Of a stretch of 64,000 nt of DNA, positions 55,701 to 63,442 are shown piece after piece (within the stretch, counting starts at the first letter, position 1; every line of letters starts with the position of its first letter). Both the position numbers and the translations under genes were made by a program. A model generated the notes under the pieces. That model ran no database searches and was not told the origin of the DNA. It saw nothing but the letters and a program-made list of their open reading frames with translations. The stretch is from Atopobiaceae bacterium (lineage in GTDB: Bacteria > Actinomycetota > Coriobacteriia > Coriobacteriales > Atopobiaceae): assembly GCA_022483015.1 (NCBI GenBank), contig JAKVOB010000001.1:1698902-1762901 (forward strand), read 5' to 3'.

Positions 55701-56857
55701 TCGGCGTCGGGCTCGTTGTAGAAGATCCAATACGACTGGTCGAGCGAGCTCGTCGAGGTGCCGCTCAGGGCCACATAGTGATTGGCGAGATCCGAGAGCT
55801 GATTGTTATCGGACTCGACGGAATGGTAGAGCGATGTCCCAGCTGATGTGTACTGGGTATTGAGGAGTCCGCGGTTATTGCACGTGAAGCGGAGTCCATA
55901 GGGGTCCATCCCGTTGAAGTTGACCTCGTACTGATAGCCATCTTTAGTGACCGGGTAGACCTTCGCCTTGAGCATGTCGGTGCCGGTCTTGTTGGTCCCC
56001 ATGTTAAGGAACAGCGCGTCGGTGAACACGCGGCCGGTCTTGAGGCTGCCGTCGGCAGCATAGACCGAGAGGTCCCAGGCGGCGATGGTGCTGTTCTTCT
56101 GGTCCCATGCCTCCGTCACCAGGGCAGGCACCGGATCGGTGGTGCCGTACTCCGTGCTGTAGAAGGCGATGGTGTAGATGCCTGACTGGCCGGCCGTGAA
56201 GGTGTTGCCTTCGTACTTCACGTCCGCCGCGACGCCCGCAGGCGAGGTGACGGCGCTCTCGGCAGCACAGGCATAGCCACCCGCCGCATGGTCCGCAGGA
56301 CCTGCCGCCTCCTGAGCGTGGTCAGAGATATAGCCCGCGGTGGAGGCGGACGCCGAGTCCGGGATGTCGATGAAGGTGACGCTGGCATCTCGCTGGCCGT
56401 TCACATAGGGCTCGGCATCAGGGTTGTTCGACGCATCCCAGCCGGGGGCACAGATGCATATGTCTGCATCGTTCAGGAAGTTCAGCTGGTCGTCCGAGAA
56501 GGAGGTGCCCATGCTGGTGTTGTCGAACAGGAAGTCCCCACCAATGGTCTTTCTCAGCTGGGCCGTGGACACGCTCGAACCCAGATAGAGCGTCTCGCCC
56601 TCTTCCAGGTAGACCTTCATGACGGACTGTCTCTTCACGCCCGCCGTCTCGGCACCGTAGCGCTCGGTATAGGCGCGATAGCCGCCATTCTCCGTGAGGT
56701 CGGAGCTACCCTCGGCATATGCCTTGGGCACGAGCAGGAGACCTGCCACAAGGGCCAGCACGAGGGCCAGCACGAACGACGGTAGCCGCACGCCACGACG
56801 CTTGCGAACGGGATGATGGGCTTGCATCGGCATGACGTGACCGGGGTATGTACGCAT
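52727..56857 (-). CDS. Large sortase-type surface protein with five pilin isopeptide-like domains
   Basis: 1376 residues. Signal peptide with a long basic N-region and hydrophobic core (RLPSFVLALVLALVAGLLLVPKAYA, shown in parts in the gene). The N-terminal half (about 50-640) is rich in beta structure and not matched to a named family. Five Spy0128-like domains follow, each starting with KKTVLGSP- or KVVEGETP-type strands, with GTYTF..E acceptor strands typical of intramolecular isopeptide bonds. A (Thr-Pro-Asp)n stalk leads to TPSTG, a hydrophobic helix and RKGNLR: a non-canonical LPXTG sorting signal. The ATG at 56857 has GAGGAG 7 bases upstream; an earlier in-frame start lies in the divergent promoter region. 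A pilus backbone or large adhesin is likely. Confidence 0.85.
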   Translation of the reverse strand: MRTYPGHVMPMQAHHPVRKRRGVRLPSFVLALVLALVAGLLLVPKAYAEGSSDLTENGGYRAYTERYGAETAGVKRQSVMKVYLEEGETLYLGSSVSTAQLRKTIGGDFLFDNTSMGTSFSDDQLNFLNDADICICAPGWDASNNPDAEPYVNGQRDASVTFIDIPDSASASTAGYISDHAQEAAGPADHAAGGYACAAESAVTSPAGVAADVKYEGNTFTAGQSGIYTIAFYSTEYGTTDPVPALVTEAWDQKNSTIAAWDLSVYAADGSLKTGRVFTDALFLNMGTNKTGTDMLKAKVYPVTKDGYQYEVNFNGMDPYGLRFTCNNRGLLNTQYTSAGTSLYHSVESDNNQLSDLANHYVALSGTSTSSLDQSYWIFYNEPDAEALTALGIPTSPTSGVGSISNFEFTGSGDATENEGYVGYGGTFSFDASSDTSATSYQIELNFGTDNTVTLSNALVKGTTNSITWDGKDAKGNVVSAGTYDTSNVTVKLKGGEIHFPLLDVENNQNGIIVNRLNGEGTTDQKATVYYNDSASNAGDATSPWTVDKNWTVADKVDATSGVVSTSGTALKYTNMVGDKTALDVWAYYDRSVSLGTYNFKLVDTTTVTQAVPPITKSFFTATERPSDKTFTFDLTASASNPAGAILPTPATATITDTGTNKTPFGDITFTAAGTYTFYISEEYSGETGYGYDTSVFVYTVTTALDSATNSLEVTSTSLAVKTDMDTPDSSAVPVNQILFLNTYTPESVDAASIGVKKTVLGSPTSDETFTYALIPSGDNPTDGVTGLATTAQTTGAGSLENAFGTATFTKAGTYTFTCFEYAGMSDGWTYDGDSYTWTVVIEDVGGQLTVKSNTLVQGQTSIDDGVAVFENTYAAPSNPYLVPGVTKVVEGETPSDGTFTFTIAADTAGAPLPADTTITVTGNGTASFGSIEYVNPGIYVYKISEELGSTTGYSYDQSVYTLRVTVASVGNKLVPTGTVTTADGTEADTMLFTNDYEPDITTQVSPDVRKILDGTPSEASSFLVALFPDEANPKGGETGLNESAVTIHADETLTKAFGTATFSRAGTYTYYIGESSVIKEGYIDDYTVYTWTVVVEDKDGQMTVTSNTLKDSYGNAITNDTATFENVYRATKVTSSSPDVKKVVAGSPTTSETFDFALAADKGNPADGVTGLATTAQVTGAGSLENAFGTATFTKPGTYVFKVSETAGSSSGYTYDTASYTWTVVVGETGGSVVLVSSTLTDSTGAIVADGVATFSNTYVAPTTPDTPDTPDTPDTPDTPDTPDTPDTPDTPDTPDTPDTPNTPNTPAATTDTMPSTSAATTSTNSGAAATAVPAGGTPSTGDHTSGMSLSLLGVGIVLLGLALALRLVRKGNLR
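52938..53063 (-). repeat. 9-bp minisatellite encoding a Thr-Pro-Asp stalk
   Basis: Fourteen head-to-tail 9-base units: two GTGTTGGGG then twelve GTGTCGGGG (plus-strand spelling). On the coding strand they give Pro-Asn-Thr and Pro-Asp-Thr triplets in the wall-spanning region of the surface protein. Unit length is a multiple of three, so copy-number change alters stalk length without a frameshift. Confidence 0.95.
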
Positions 56858-56891
56858 CGCCGTACTCCTCACACTCGGCTCATTTGATTGA

Positions 56892-56897
56892 AGTATA
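56892..56897 (-). promoter_or_regulatory. Possible -10 element for the pilin-like surface gene
   Basis: The minus strand reads TATACT 35 bases upstream of the ATG at 56857, in an A/T-rich patch shared with the divergent esterase gene. No clear -35 was found. Confidence 0.3.
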
Positions 56898-56981
56898 GGA
56901 TGTTTTAAGCAACGCCACGCCGACAGGCCTGCAAACGGCAGGACGGCTCGGCCATGGCGTGACGGAACCCAGGAGGCGCCC

Positions 56982-57911
56982 ATGGGCCTGCTCTATGAGA
57001 TCGCATCCACGCCAGCGGTCTATGCGATGCCTGCCTACTATGACCGGCACGAGCCGCGACGCGACCATGGACCCATACGGGTCGACTTCGGCCCCGACCG
57101 CCTGCAGCACAGCCTCATCTGGGAGCCCTCGCAGGTGACCCACGACACCGTGGTCATGTGGTTCCATGGGGGTGGCTATGTCGTGGGCACGGCCGAGAGC
57201 ATGCAGGATGCCGCCAACGTGTACAACGCGATGGGGTACCGGTTCGTCTCGGTAGGGTTCCGCCTGGTTCCTGCCGACCGCGTCCCCGCACAGGTGGAGG
57301 ACGCCTTCCTCGGCGTGAGCGCCGCCATGGGCTGGCTCAGCGACCATGGCCGGCCATGCGAGAGGATCGTGGTGGGCGGCAGCTCGGCGGGAGGGTTCAG
57401 CGCCGCCATCCTGGCATACAGCAAGGACCTCCAGGCACGCTATGGCCTCGATGCGGAGAAGCTCGCAGGATACGTCTCGTGCGCGGCGGTCCTCGACGCT
57501 GACGACTTCTTCGTGAACCCCTTCCCGTCGGGCGCCGTCGGGCTCGCCGCCACGAGGGCCTTCCTCGACATGGATGCGCTCGACCCCACACGGACGCTCT
57601 CGACGCACGAGGCCCTGCTCCCCTACTCGCCCGTCGCGCTTCTCGAGACGTGGGACATGGGGGACGGAAGGCACCCCGTACCGTACTATGGCGTCCACGG
57701 CACCCACGACACGGCGAGTCCCTATGCCACCGAGGCCACCTTCGCCCACGAGCTCGCACATGTCTCAGGCCGTGGCGCGGCGACGCTCTGCACCGTCGAC
57801 AGGCCGAGCTGGCAGCACATGGTGACCACGGTCACGATGCACAAGCGACGCGTCGAGACAGACCCCGTGCTGCGGGGACTCTTTGCCTGGCTGCAGGCCA
57901 TCGGCGACTAG
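56982..57911 (+). CDS. Alpha/beta hydrolase, HSL/esterase-lipase family
   Basis: 309 residues, cytoplasmic (no signal peptide). The oxyanion-hole motif HGGG is at residues 62-65, the nucleophile elbow GGSSAGG has Ser135, and late HGTHD and W-Q-H segments offer the acid and His of the triad. This matches the hormone-sensitive-lipase-like family of short-chain esterases. AGGAGG lies 5 bases before the ATG. It is divergent from the surface protein and convergent with metK, apparently monocistronic. The natural substrate is not predictable. Confidence 0.88.
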   Translation: MGLLYEIASTPAVYAMPAYYDRHEPRRDHGPIRVDFGPDRLQHSLIWEPSQVTHDTVVMWFHGGGYVVGTAESMQDAANVYNAMGYRFVSVGFRLVPADRVPAQVEDAFLGVSAAMGWLSDHGRPCERIVVGGSSAGGFSAAILAYSKDLQARYGLDAEKLAGYVSCAAVLDADDFFVNPFPSGAVGLAATRAFLDMDALDPTRTLSTHEALLPYSPVALLETWDMGDGRHPVPYYGVHGTHDTASPYATEATFAHELAHVSGRGAATLCTVDRPSWQHMVTTVTMHKRRVETDPVLRGLFAWLQAIGD

Positions 57912-57948
57912 GAACGGGACGAGCGTGAGGGAGCCCCTGGTGACAGAT

Positions 57949-57984
57949 GAGGCGGGTGGCCCGCCTTCGCAGGTCACCCGCCTC
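57949..57984. terminator. Bidirectional hairpin between esterase and metK
   Basis: GAGGCGGGTG and CACCCGCCTC are perfect 10-base arms with a 16-base loop containing further G/C pairs. They are placed between convergent stops. T tracts are short or absent, so efficiency is uncertain. Confidence 0.6.
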
Positions 57985-58006
57985 GGGTCTCGCACGTCGT
58001 CGATCC

Positions 58007-59266
58007 TTATGCCTGCAGCTCAGCCACCGCAGCCTTGAGCTGGTCCACGCGGTCGACGTTCTCCCACGTGAAGTCAGGGTCGTTGCGGCCGAAGTGCCCA
58101 TAGGCGGCCGTCTTCTCGTAGATTGGGCGACGCAGGTCGAGGTCGCGGATGATGGCACCGGGACGCAGGTCGAAGACCTTCTCGACCGCCTGCTCGATGA
58201 GGGTGTCAGGGACGCTGCCGGTGCCGTGCGTGTCCACCATGGTCGAGAGCGGGTGCGCCACGCCGATGGCATAGGCGAGCTCGACCTCGCAGCGATGCGC
58301 CAGACCCGCGGCCACGACGTTCTTGGCGACCCAACGCGCCGCATAGGCTGCCGAGCGGTCGACCTTGGTGCAGTCCTTGCCGCTGAAGCAGCCGCCACCG
58401 TGGCGGCCCATGCCACCGTAGGTGTCGACGATGATCTTGCGGCCGGTGAGGCCGGTGTCACCCATCGGGCCACCCACCACGAAGCGACCGGTGGGGTTCA
58501 CGTAGACGTCGGCGTTGCGCCACTCGATGCCCACCTGGTCGAGGACCGGGGTGATGACACGGTTGACCATGTCCTTCTTGATGGTATCCATCGTGAGGAT
58601 CGAGGGGTCGTGCTGCGTCGAGATGACGATGGCCGTGACCTCGACGGGGCGGCCGCCCTCATAGCGCACGGTCACCTGGGTCTTGCCGTCGGGACGGAGG
58701 TACCCCACGGAGCCGTTCTTGCGAACCTCCGCCAGCTTCTGGGCCAGACGCTGTGCCAGATAGATGGGCATGGGCATGAGGACGTCCGTCTCGTCCGAGG
58801 CGTAGCCGAACATCATGCCCTGGTCGCCCGCGCCGATGAGGTCGAGCGGATCGGTGGCGCCGCTCTGGGCGTCGAAGGACTCGTCGACGCCCTGGGCGAT
58901 GTCGGGGCTCTGCTCATGGATCATGTTGATGACGCCGCAGGTGTCGCAGTCGAAGCCGTACTTGGCACGGTCGTAGCCGATGCGGCGGAGTGTCTCGCGG
59001 GCGATCTGGGCGACATCCACGTAGGCCTGGGTGCGGATCTCGCCTGCCACGATCACGGTGCCGGTGGTGACGAACGTCTCGCATGCGCAGCGGACCTCGT
59101 CGACCGATGCGGGGCGACCGTTGGGTGCGATGTAGCCGGCCTTCTCGAGCGCGCCCTCCTTGGTGAGAATGGCGTCCAGCACCGCGTCAGAGATCTGGTC
59201 GCAGATCTTGTCGGGGTGCCCCTCGGTCACGCTCTCCGAGGTGAAGTAGTAGCTCTCGTCTGCCAT
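58007..59266 (-). CDS. metK: S-adenosylmethionine synthetase
   Basis: Makes SAM from methionine and ATP. 419 residues, a little longer than the usual ~395. Motifs are intact: [13 protein letters not shown] (ATP and metal), [12 protein letters not shown], and [19 protein letters not shown] (phosphate loop and active-site Lys), with Cys in two usually small or Pro positions. ATG 59266 (MADESYYF) is preceded by AGGA and GGAGG at 4 and 15 bases. The gene is controlled by the SAM-I riboswitch at 59369-59501. The many SAM-dependent RNA methyltransferases in this window (RsmB, RsmD, TrmH-like) depend on its product. Confidence 0.97.
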   Translation of the reverse strand: MADESYYFTSESVTEGHPDKICDQISDAVLDAILTKEGALEKAGYIAPNGRPASVDEVRCACETFVTTGTVIVAGEIRTQAYVDVAQIARETLRRIGYDRAKYGFDCDTCGVINMIHEQSPDIAQGVDESFDAQSGATDPLDLIGAGDQGMMFGYASDETDVLMPMPIYLAQRLAQKLAEVRKNGSVGYLRPDGKTQVTVRYEGGRPVEVTAIVISTQHDPSILTMDTIKKDMVNRVITPVLDQVGIEWRNADVYVNPTGRFVVGGPMGDTGLTGRKIIVDTYGGMGRHGGGCFSGKDCTKVDRSAAYAARWVAKNVVAAGLAHRCEVELAYAIGVAHPLSTMVDTHGTGSVPDTLIEQAVEKVFDLRPGAIIRDLDLRRPIYEKTAAYGHFGRNDPDFTWENVDRVDQLKAAVAELQA

Positions 59267-59305
59267 GGTTCCTGCGTCCTCCTTCTGCGCTTGCGCGCAC
59301 TTTGC

Positions 59306-59348
59306 GGGGACCAAGCGAAAGGTCCCCTCGACTCATGCCAAGGGGACC
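59306..59348 (-). terminator. Expression platform of the metK S-box: competing hairpins
   Basis: On the minus strand three segments occur in order: GGTCCCC (59348-59342), GGGGACC (59327-59321) and GGTCCCC (59312-59306). The middle one can pair with either neighbour, so two hairpins are mutually exclusive. The first is followed by TTTCGCTT and could act as a terminator. The second lies closer to the metK SD. Confidence 0.65.
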
Positions 59349-59368
59349 CATGTGTGCGACACATCTCT

Positions 59369-59501
59369 CCCCCGTCTTCCAGGCCATATGTGGCCTGCCG
59401 AGAATTGGCACCGAGGCCGCGTCACCGCGGCGGGTTGCCGGAGCTTCATAGGGCTCGGTCCCTCAGCTCTGTGCGCCCTCACGAGCGCCTCTTGACGAGC
59501 A
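59369..59501 (-). promoter_or_regulatory. SAM-I (S-box) riboswitch in the metK leader
   Basis: On the minus strand the S-box consensus is clear: TCAAGAGG at the 5' side, GAGGGACCGAGCCCTATGAAG, CCGGCAACC, GGTGCCAATTC and a closing GGAAGACGGGGG. The GCCGCGGTGACGCGGC hairpin is P3. The promoter just upstream puts the RNA start at about 59500, directly before P1. SAM binding should shut off metK. Confidence 0.9.
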
Positions 59502-59507
59502 AGGACC

Positions 59508-59536
59508 ATGGTAGCCATAACAGGTGAGGATGTAAA
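59508..59536 (-). promoter_or_regulatory. Promoter for metK leader RNA
   Basis: TTTACA (59536-59531) and TACCAT (59513-59508) on the minus strand, 17 bases apart. The -35 matches consensus at five of six positions. It ends seven bases before the riboswitch begins. Confidence 0.7.
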
Positions 59537-59598
59537 TCGAACCGGAGTCAGTTTTTTCGAAACACGAAGACGGAGCGATGGAGCGCAGCGGCCGCATG

Positions 59599-61710
59599 TC
59601 ACATAAGCAGGAACCAGCCCCTCACCGTGGCATAGAAGCCGGGGCTGACCGTGTCGAGCGAGTAGAACATCCCGTTCGCAAAGACGCTCATGGCGTAGAG
59701 CAGGACACAGATGGTGACGCAAGCAAGGACGACACCGACATAGATCCTCGTCCGACTGGCATCAGCATCCTGCATGAGCGTCGCGACCACGATGACGCTT
59801 GCGATGCCAAGTGCCCATCCGAAGTCAGACTGGTAGCGTTGCGTGATTCCCGACCCCTCCGTCACCACCACGATGCAGACCAAGGAGATTGCCACGAGCA
59901 TCGCGCAAAGCCCGAGTACGCCGCTCTTCCGCAGGACGTCACGATGCCTCCAGCCCTGAACGGCGCCCACGACCATGAGGGGATTCAAAGCCAACATCCC
60001 TGCTATGTAAGGCTCTGACGAGGTGTAGCCGATATAATCGGCTCCTATGGACTTGGCAGATACCACCGTGAGGTATGGGAACTGCGGATCGATGCGAACA
60101 GGCTGGAACAGGTACTCGAAGAACCCGAGGGGAAGCCGACCGAGCTGGAACCCCCTGTTGGTCATGTCCCCGCCGGTAAGGTTATAGTTCGCGCCGAACT
60201 CCATGGGCGAGCCGAACCGCGCCATGTTATACGCACCGACGGCACCGACCACGAGCACAAGGGGCACCAGCACGCAGAGCGTATTGGCAGACCCGGCCCA
60301 CGAGAAGAAGAGCCGGCCCCGTGTGATCTCATCCCAGAAGAGCGGAATCGCGAGAAAGAAGGAGAGGAAGAATGTCGGACGACATCCCAGAGTAAGTGAG
60401 ACGCAGAGGGAACCCACGACAAGCCATACCAGGCTCGAGCGTCCGCCAATGCTCAAGGCAGACTTCGCCCTGAGCCACGCCCAGAGACCAAGGAACAGGA
60501 GCGCCAGCGCGGACGCATAGGGAATCGAGTAGGTGCTATGCACCATCATAAGCAGGTAGAGGAGCCCCGAGCAGAGGAAGACCGAGACGTACGAGAGAAT
60601 GAGCAGGGCATATGAGCTGCGCGGCGCGTATCTCTTGAAGAGCTCATACAGGAAGAGCCCGAGCGCGACGACCGCAAGCACCATCCAGAAGGTCTGGAGG
60701 ATTCCGACGGATGGCACGTGACCCGTCAGCGCGGCAAGGGGAAGCGAGAATAGCACCACAGGTACCACGCCGAAGTACGTGTAGTAGTGACCTTGATAAT
60801 AGGCCACGTCAATGTAGTAGGGCTCACCGTCATCGCCCCGCGCCGCATCGCGGGCTGAAGGGTCGTAGGGATTGTCGAGCTCAGCCAACCAGTCTGGAAC
60901 AGGAAGGTCGAGATCGACTCGCCCCTGCATGAGCGAGTCGGCAAGCTCGGTATATTGGCCGTGCAGCCAATAGCACCCCGATTCGGGGACCAGCACGGGC
61001 TTATCATCGCTCGCAGTCGCAAGCCCCAGCACCGCACAGACAGCGGAGACGACAAGGATGACCGTAGCCACCATGGCGATACCGAACCTGTCCTTCTCGC
61101 AGATGCGCTCCCTCCAGAGGCGTGACGTGGGCCTGAAGAGGAAGATGATGCCCGCAATCAGCAACATGCATACGACTCGAAGTGCCGAGACCTTGAAGGG
61201 ACGGACCTCGTTGAGCCCAAGATGGCTGACGCTGACCTTGGTTCCCTGGGGGAGGTCGAAGCTCAGGTGCAGCGAATGGGTCACGCCAGAGGTATGCAAC
61301 CTGAGATACGTGCTGTCAGAGGACGATGCCGTGATTGTGGCAGGATACTCGTGATATCCCTCATTCTCCCAAGCTGAGTCGGACCAGCCAACCGAGGCCT
61401 CGAGCGAGGCGGATGCGTCCGTCGATATGACGGCGTGGAGGTTGTTGACCTGAGAATCAATTCCCTCAAGCTCCACGACCTGATCATCTGTGCCTACGAC
61501 GGTAAGCGTCCCATCGCCGTTGTCCACGAGACCGGCACCATAGGAGACCGAGGTCGGCGAGGCCTCGTGGAACGTGAGAGACTCCCAGAAGGGGAAGTTG
61601 AACAGGAAGGTCTCGAGCAGGCCCACAGCAACGAGGCACATGAGAAGTGACGGAAGGCGACCATGTCCCTCATGCCGATTCGTGGCAAGGTCGCTCGGCA
61701 TGCTGGCCAT
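59599..61710 (-). CDS. Large multispan membrane protein, GT-C-glycosyltransferase-like
   Basis: About 703 residues. TM1 lies near residues 18-40. An extracytoplasmic beta domain (about 45-175, ELEGIDSQVNNLHAVISTDA; YLRLHTSGVTHSLHL) follows, then ten or more membrane helices. A hydrophilic loop (ELADSLMQGRVDLDLPVPDWLAELDNPYDP, about 250-300) holds acidic residues like those of GT-C or mannosyltransferase-type enzymes, and YYTYFGVVPVVLF follows. No family is recognised with certainty; lipid-linked sugar transfer outside the cell is an inference. I place the start at ATG 61710 (MASMPSD) because GGAGG lies 10 bases upstream; the ATG at 61743 has its SD too close. It stands alone between metK and tetR. 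Confidence 0.7.
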   Translation of the reverse strand: MASMPSDLATNRHEGHGRLPSLLMCLVAVGLLETFLFNFPFWESLTFHEASPTSVSYGAGLVDNGDGTLTVVGTDDQVVELEGIDSQVNNLHAVISTDASASLEASVGWSDSAWENEGYHEYPATITASSSDSTYLRLHTSGVTHSLHLSFDLPQGTKVSVSHLGLNEVRPFKVSALRVVCMLLIAGIIFLFRPTSRLWRERICEKDRFGIAMVATVILVVSAVCAVLGLATASDDKPVLVPESGCYWLHGQYTELADSLMQGRVDLDLPVPDWLAELDNPYDPSARDAARGDDGEPYYIDVAYYQGHYYTYFGVVPVVLFSLPLAALTGHVPSVGILQTFWMVLAVVALGLFLYELFKRYAPRSSYALLILSYVSVFLCSGLLYLLMMVHSTYSIPYASALALLFLGLWAWLRAKSALSIGGRSSLVWLVVGSLCVSLTLGCRPTFFLSFFLAIPLFWDEITRGRLFFSWAGSANTLCVLVPLVLVVGAVGAYNMARFGSPMEFGANYNLTGGDMTNRGFQLGRLPLGFFEYLFQPVRIDPQFPYLTVVSAKSIGADYIGYTSSEPYIAGMLALNPLMVVGAVQGWRHRDVLRKSGVLGLCAMLVAISLVCIVVVTEGSGITQRYQSDFGWALGIASVIVVATLMQDADASRTRIYVGVVLACVTICVLLYAMSVFANGMFYSLDTVSPGFYATVRGWFLLM

Positions 61711-61799
61711 AAGGAAGATGCCTCCACAGTTGAGGTTGCTCATCTCCTTAACGTTACCTGATTAGGAGCCGGTCGTCACCCGCGGGAGATGGGACCTTC

Positions 61800-62609
61800 C
61801 TATTGTGGGAGACTCGCTCGACCGGAAGACGAGCTGGAATCGGCCACGGGAGCGACGCCGACCCCGTTCATGACGATGCTCACGAGCTTGTCGGTGAGGT
61901 CGTCAGCATCGAGATTGTCCCTGTCGTGGGCCATGGCCTCGACCAGCGAGAAGAAGAAGGCGCCGCACACGCACGAGGCCGCCACAGAGCAGTCGAGGTC
62001 CTTGCGGACCACGCCCTCCTGCTTGGCACGCTCGAGCTGCACCTCGATGATGTGTCCGATGCGATAGAAGCGGTCCTCGATGGTGTCGAGCATGCTCGAC
62101 CGGCCTTGGATGAGCTCGACGGCAATGGCCAGCGTGAGGGGTCCACCCTCGCGCACGCAGTCGGAGAAGGCCACGCAGAGGTCATGCAGCGCCTCGCTCG
62201 AGGAGCGCGCACCTGCCACAGCGCCTTCGAGGCTCGAGACGAAGTGGTCGATGGCCTCCGAGAAGATCTCCTGCACAATCTCCTCGCGGTCGGCGAAGTA
62301 GTAGTAGAGCGAGCCCTTGCTCATCTTGCAGCGGCGGGCCACCTCGGCCATCTGGAAGTCGACGGCCCCGCGCTCGTCGATGAGCTCACTGGCCGCAGCC
62401 AGGATGCGCTCGCGGGTCTCGGCGCTCTTGCGGGTCTTGGAGACCTTGCGGCCGACGACCTTCTCCTTGGCTATCTCGAGGAGCTCGGCCGCATCGGCAG
62501 AGACGTCCGCGTTGGCCGCGGGCATACCGAGCTCGGGCCTCTGACCACCCTGTGCTATGTCGCCCATCATCGTACCCACGGTCTGGTCACTACCCCTCTT
62601 GACAACCAT
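61800..62609 (-). CDS. TetR-family transcriptional regulator
   Basis: Up to 269 residues, longer than most TetR proteins because of a ~55-residue N-terminal extension. The HTH lies at about residues 60-105 (ETRERILAAASELIDERGAVDFQMAEVARRCKMSKGSLYYYFADREE, quoted in parts: ARRCKMSKGSLYYYF is the recognition helix). The C-terminal helical ligand domain follows. The start is uncertain: ATG 62609 has no SD and lies close to the -35-like TTGACC, while ATG 62570 or 62567 would shorten the extension. A palindrome just upstream suggests autoregulation. Target genes are unknown; the neighbouring TetR/MMPL pair is a candidate. Confidence 0.85.
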   Translation of the reverse strand: MVVKRGSDQTVGTMMGDIAQGGQRPELGMPAANADVSADAAELLEIAKEKVVGRKVSKTRKSAETRERILAAASELIDERGAVDFQMAEVARRCKMSKGSLYYYFADREEIVQEIFSEAIDHFVSSLEGAVAGARSSSEALHDLCVAFSDCVREGGPLTLAIAVELIQGRSSMLDTIEDRFYRIGHIIEVQLERAKQEGVVRKDLDCSVAASCVCGAFFFSLVEAMAHDRDNLDADDLTDKLVSIVMNGVGVAPVADSSSSSGRASLPQ

Positions 62610-62620
62610 TCGACAAAAAC

Positions 62621-62633
62621 TGACCCGCGGTCA
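62621..62633. promoter_or_regulatory. Palindromic operator candidate upstream of tetR
   Basis: TGACC-CGC-GGTCA: perfect 5-base arms with a 3-base centre. It overlaps a TTGACC -35-like hexamer on the minus strand and lies 11 bases from the ATG at 62609, in the 77-base gap between the two tetR genes. Confidence 0.5.
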
Positions 62634-62686
62634 ACATCCTACTACTTTGGCCGGAACGCAAGCAGGGGAACCGCAGAAGGCAGTGG

Positions 62687-63266
62687 TCATGCCTCCAACG
62701 CCATGGCCGTGGACCTCACGAGGCCGCTCAGATAACGGTTGACGTCATCGATGGTCGCATCGCCGTAGTCACCCGAGAGCCATGAGCGATAGGCCCCGAG
62801 CACGCCGCTGGTCAGGTACTCGGTAGCCGACGAGCACGAACCTCTCGTCCATGCTCGAACGCCTCGTGGCGAGCTGCTCGCGGATCTTCTCGCAGAACAT
62901 CTCGCGGAGAGAGTTGATGAAGGGCTCCACGCTCGTGGACATGACAAGCTTCTTGAAGAGCTCCTGGTCGCTCCCCAGGTAGCCGCCGATGTGGCTTAGC
63001 ACGGGCATGGGGTCCGCCGGGAAGTCCTCGTTGATGCACTGGTCGATGAGGTCGCTCACGCTCTCCGTGTAGTCCTGCATCGTAGAACGGAGCAGGTCGT
63101 CCATGTTGTTGAAGTGGGCGTAGAAGGTGCCGCGGTTGAGGTCGGCCGCGCGCGTGACGTCCGAGACCGAGATCTGGTCATATGGCTTCTCCACAAGGAG
63201 CTGCAAAAAGGCGTCCTTGAGCAACCGTATCGAGCGCCGCGCGTTCCGGTTGGGTGTGTCGCCCAT
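62687..63266 (-). CDS. TetR-family regulator divergent from MMPL transporter (one +1 frame disruption)
   Basis: Corrected length 192 residues. The N-terminal HTH has ISVSDVTRAADLNRGTFYAHF (about 28-48), typical of the TetR subgroup with a C-terminal TetR_C_33-like helical domain. The frame is broken near 62819-62826: SSMDERFVLVGY should join EYLTSGVLGAYRSWLSG. Removing one base restores it, and the extent is 3n+1. ATG 63266 (MGDTPNRN) has GGGAGG 7 bases upstream; an upstream in-frame ATG at 63299 is less likely. Divergence from the MMPL gene over a 176-base spacer implies it represses that transporter. Confidence 0.87.
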
Positions 63267-63286
63267 GAGATCCTCCCTACTTTCGG

Positions 63287-63301
63287 ACATGTTTGCCATG
63301 T
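63287..63301. promoter_or_regulatory. Short inverted repeat upstream of the second tetR
   Basis: ACATG-TTTGC-CATGT, 5-base arms with a 5-base centre, 21 bases upstream of the tetR ATG at 63266. It is a possible TetR operator, but short enough to arise by chance. Confidence 0.3.
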
Positions 63302-63339
63302 TCTGTCTGGTTCCACACAGTCGCGCGTCTGTTTGGGGA

Positions 63340-63367
63340 TTGACGTACGCCTGTCACTCACAATAAT
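63340..63367 (+). promoter_or_regulatory. Promoter for the MMPL transporter gene
   Basis: TTGACG (63340-63345) and AATAAT (63362-63367), 16 bases apart, each matching consensus at five of six positions. It lies about 75 bases upstream of the likely start and inside the tetR-MMPL divergent spacer. Confidence 0.65.
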
Positions 63368-63442
63368 TGACTCCTGGTAGAAAACGACACCCGTATGAGT
63401 TTCGACAACTGTACATCAATGGGCAAGGGAGCATGCAACGCG

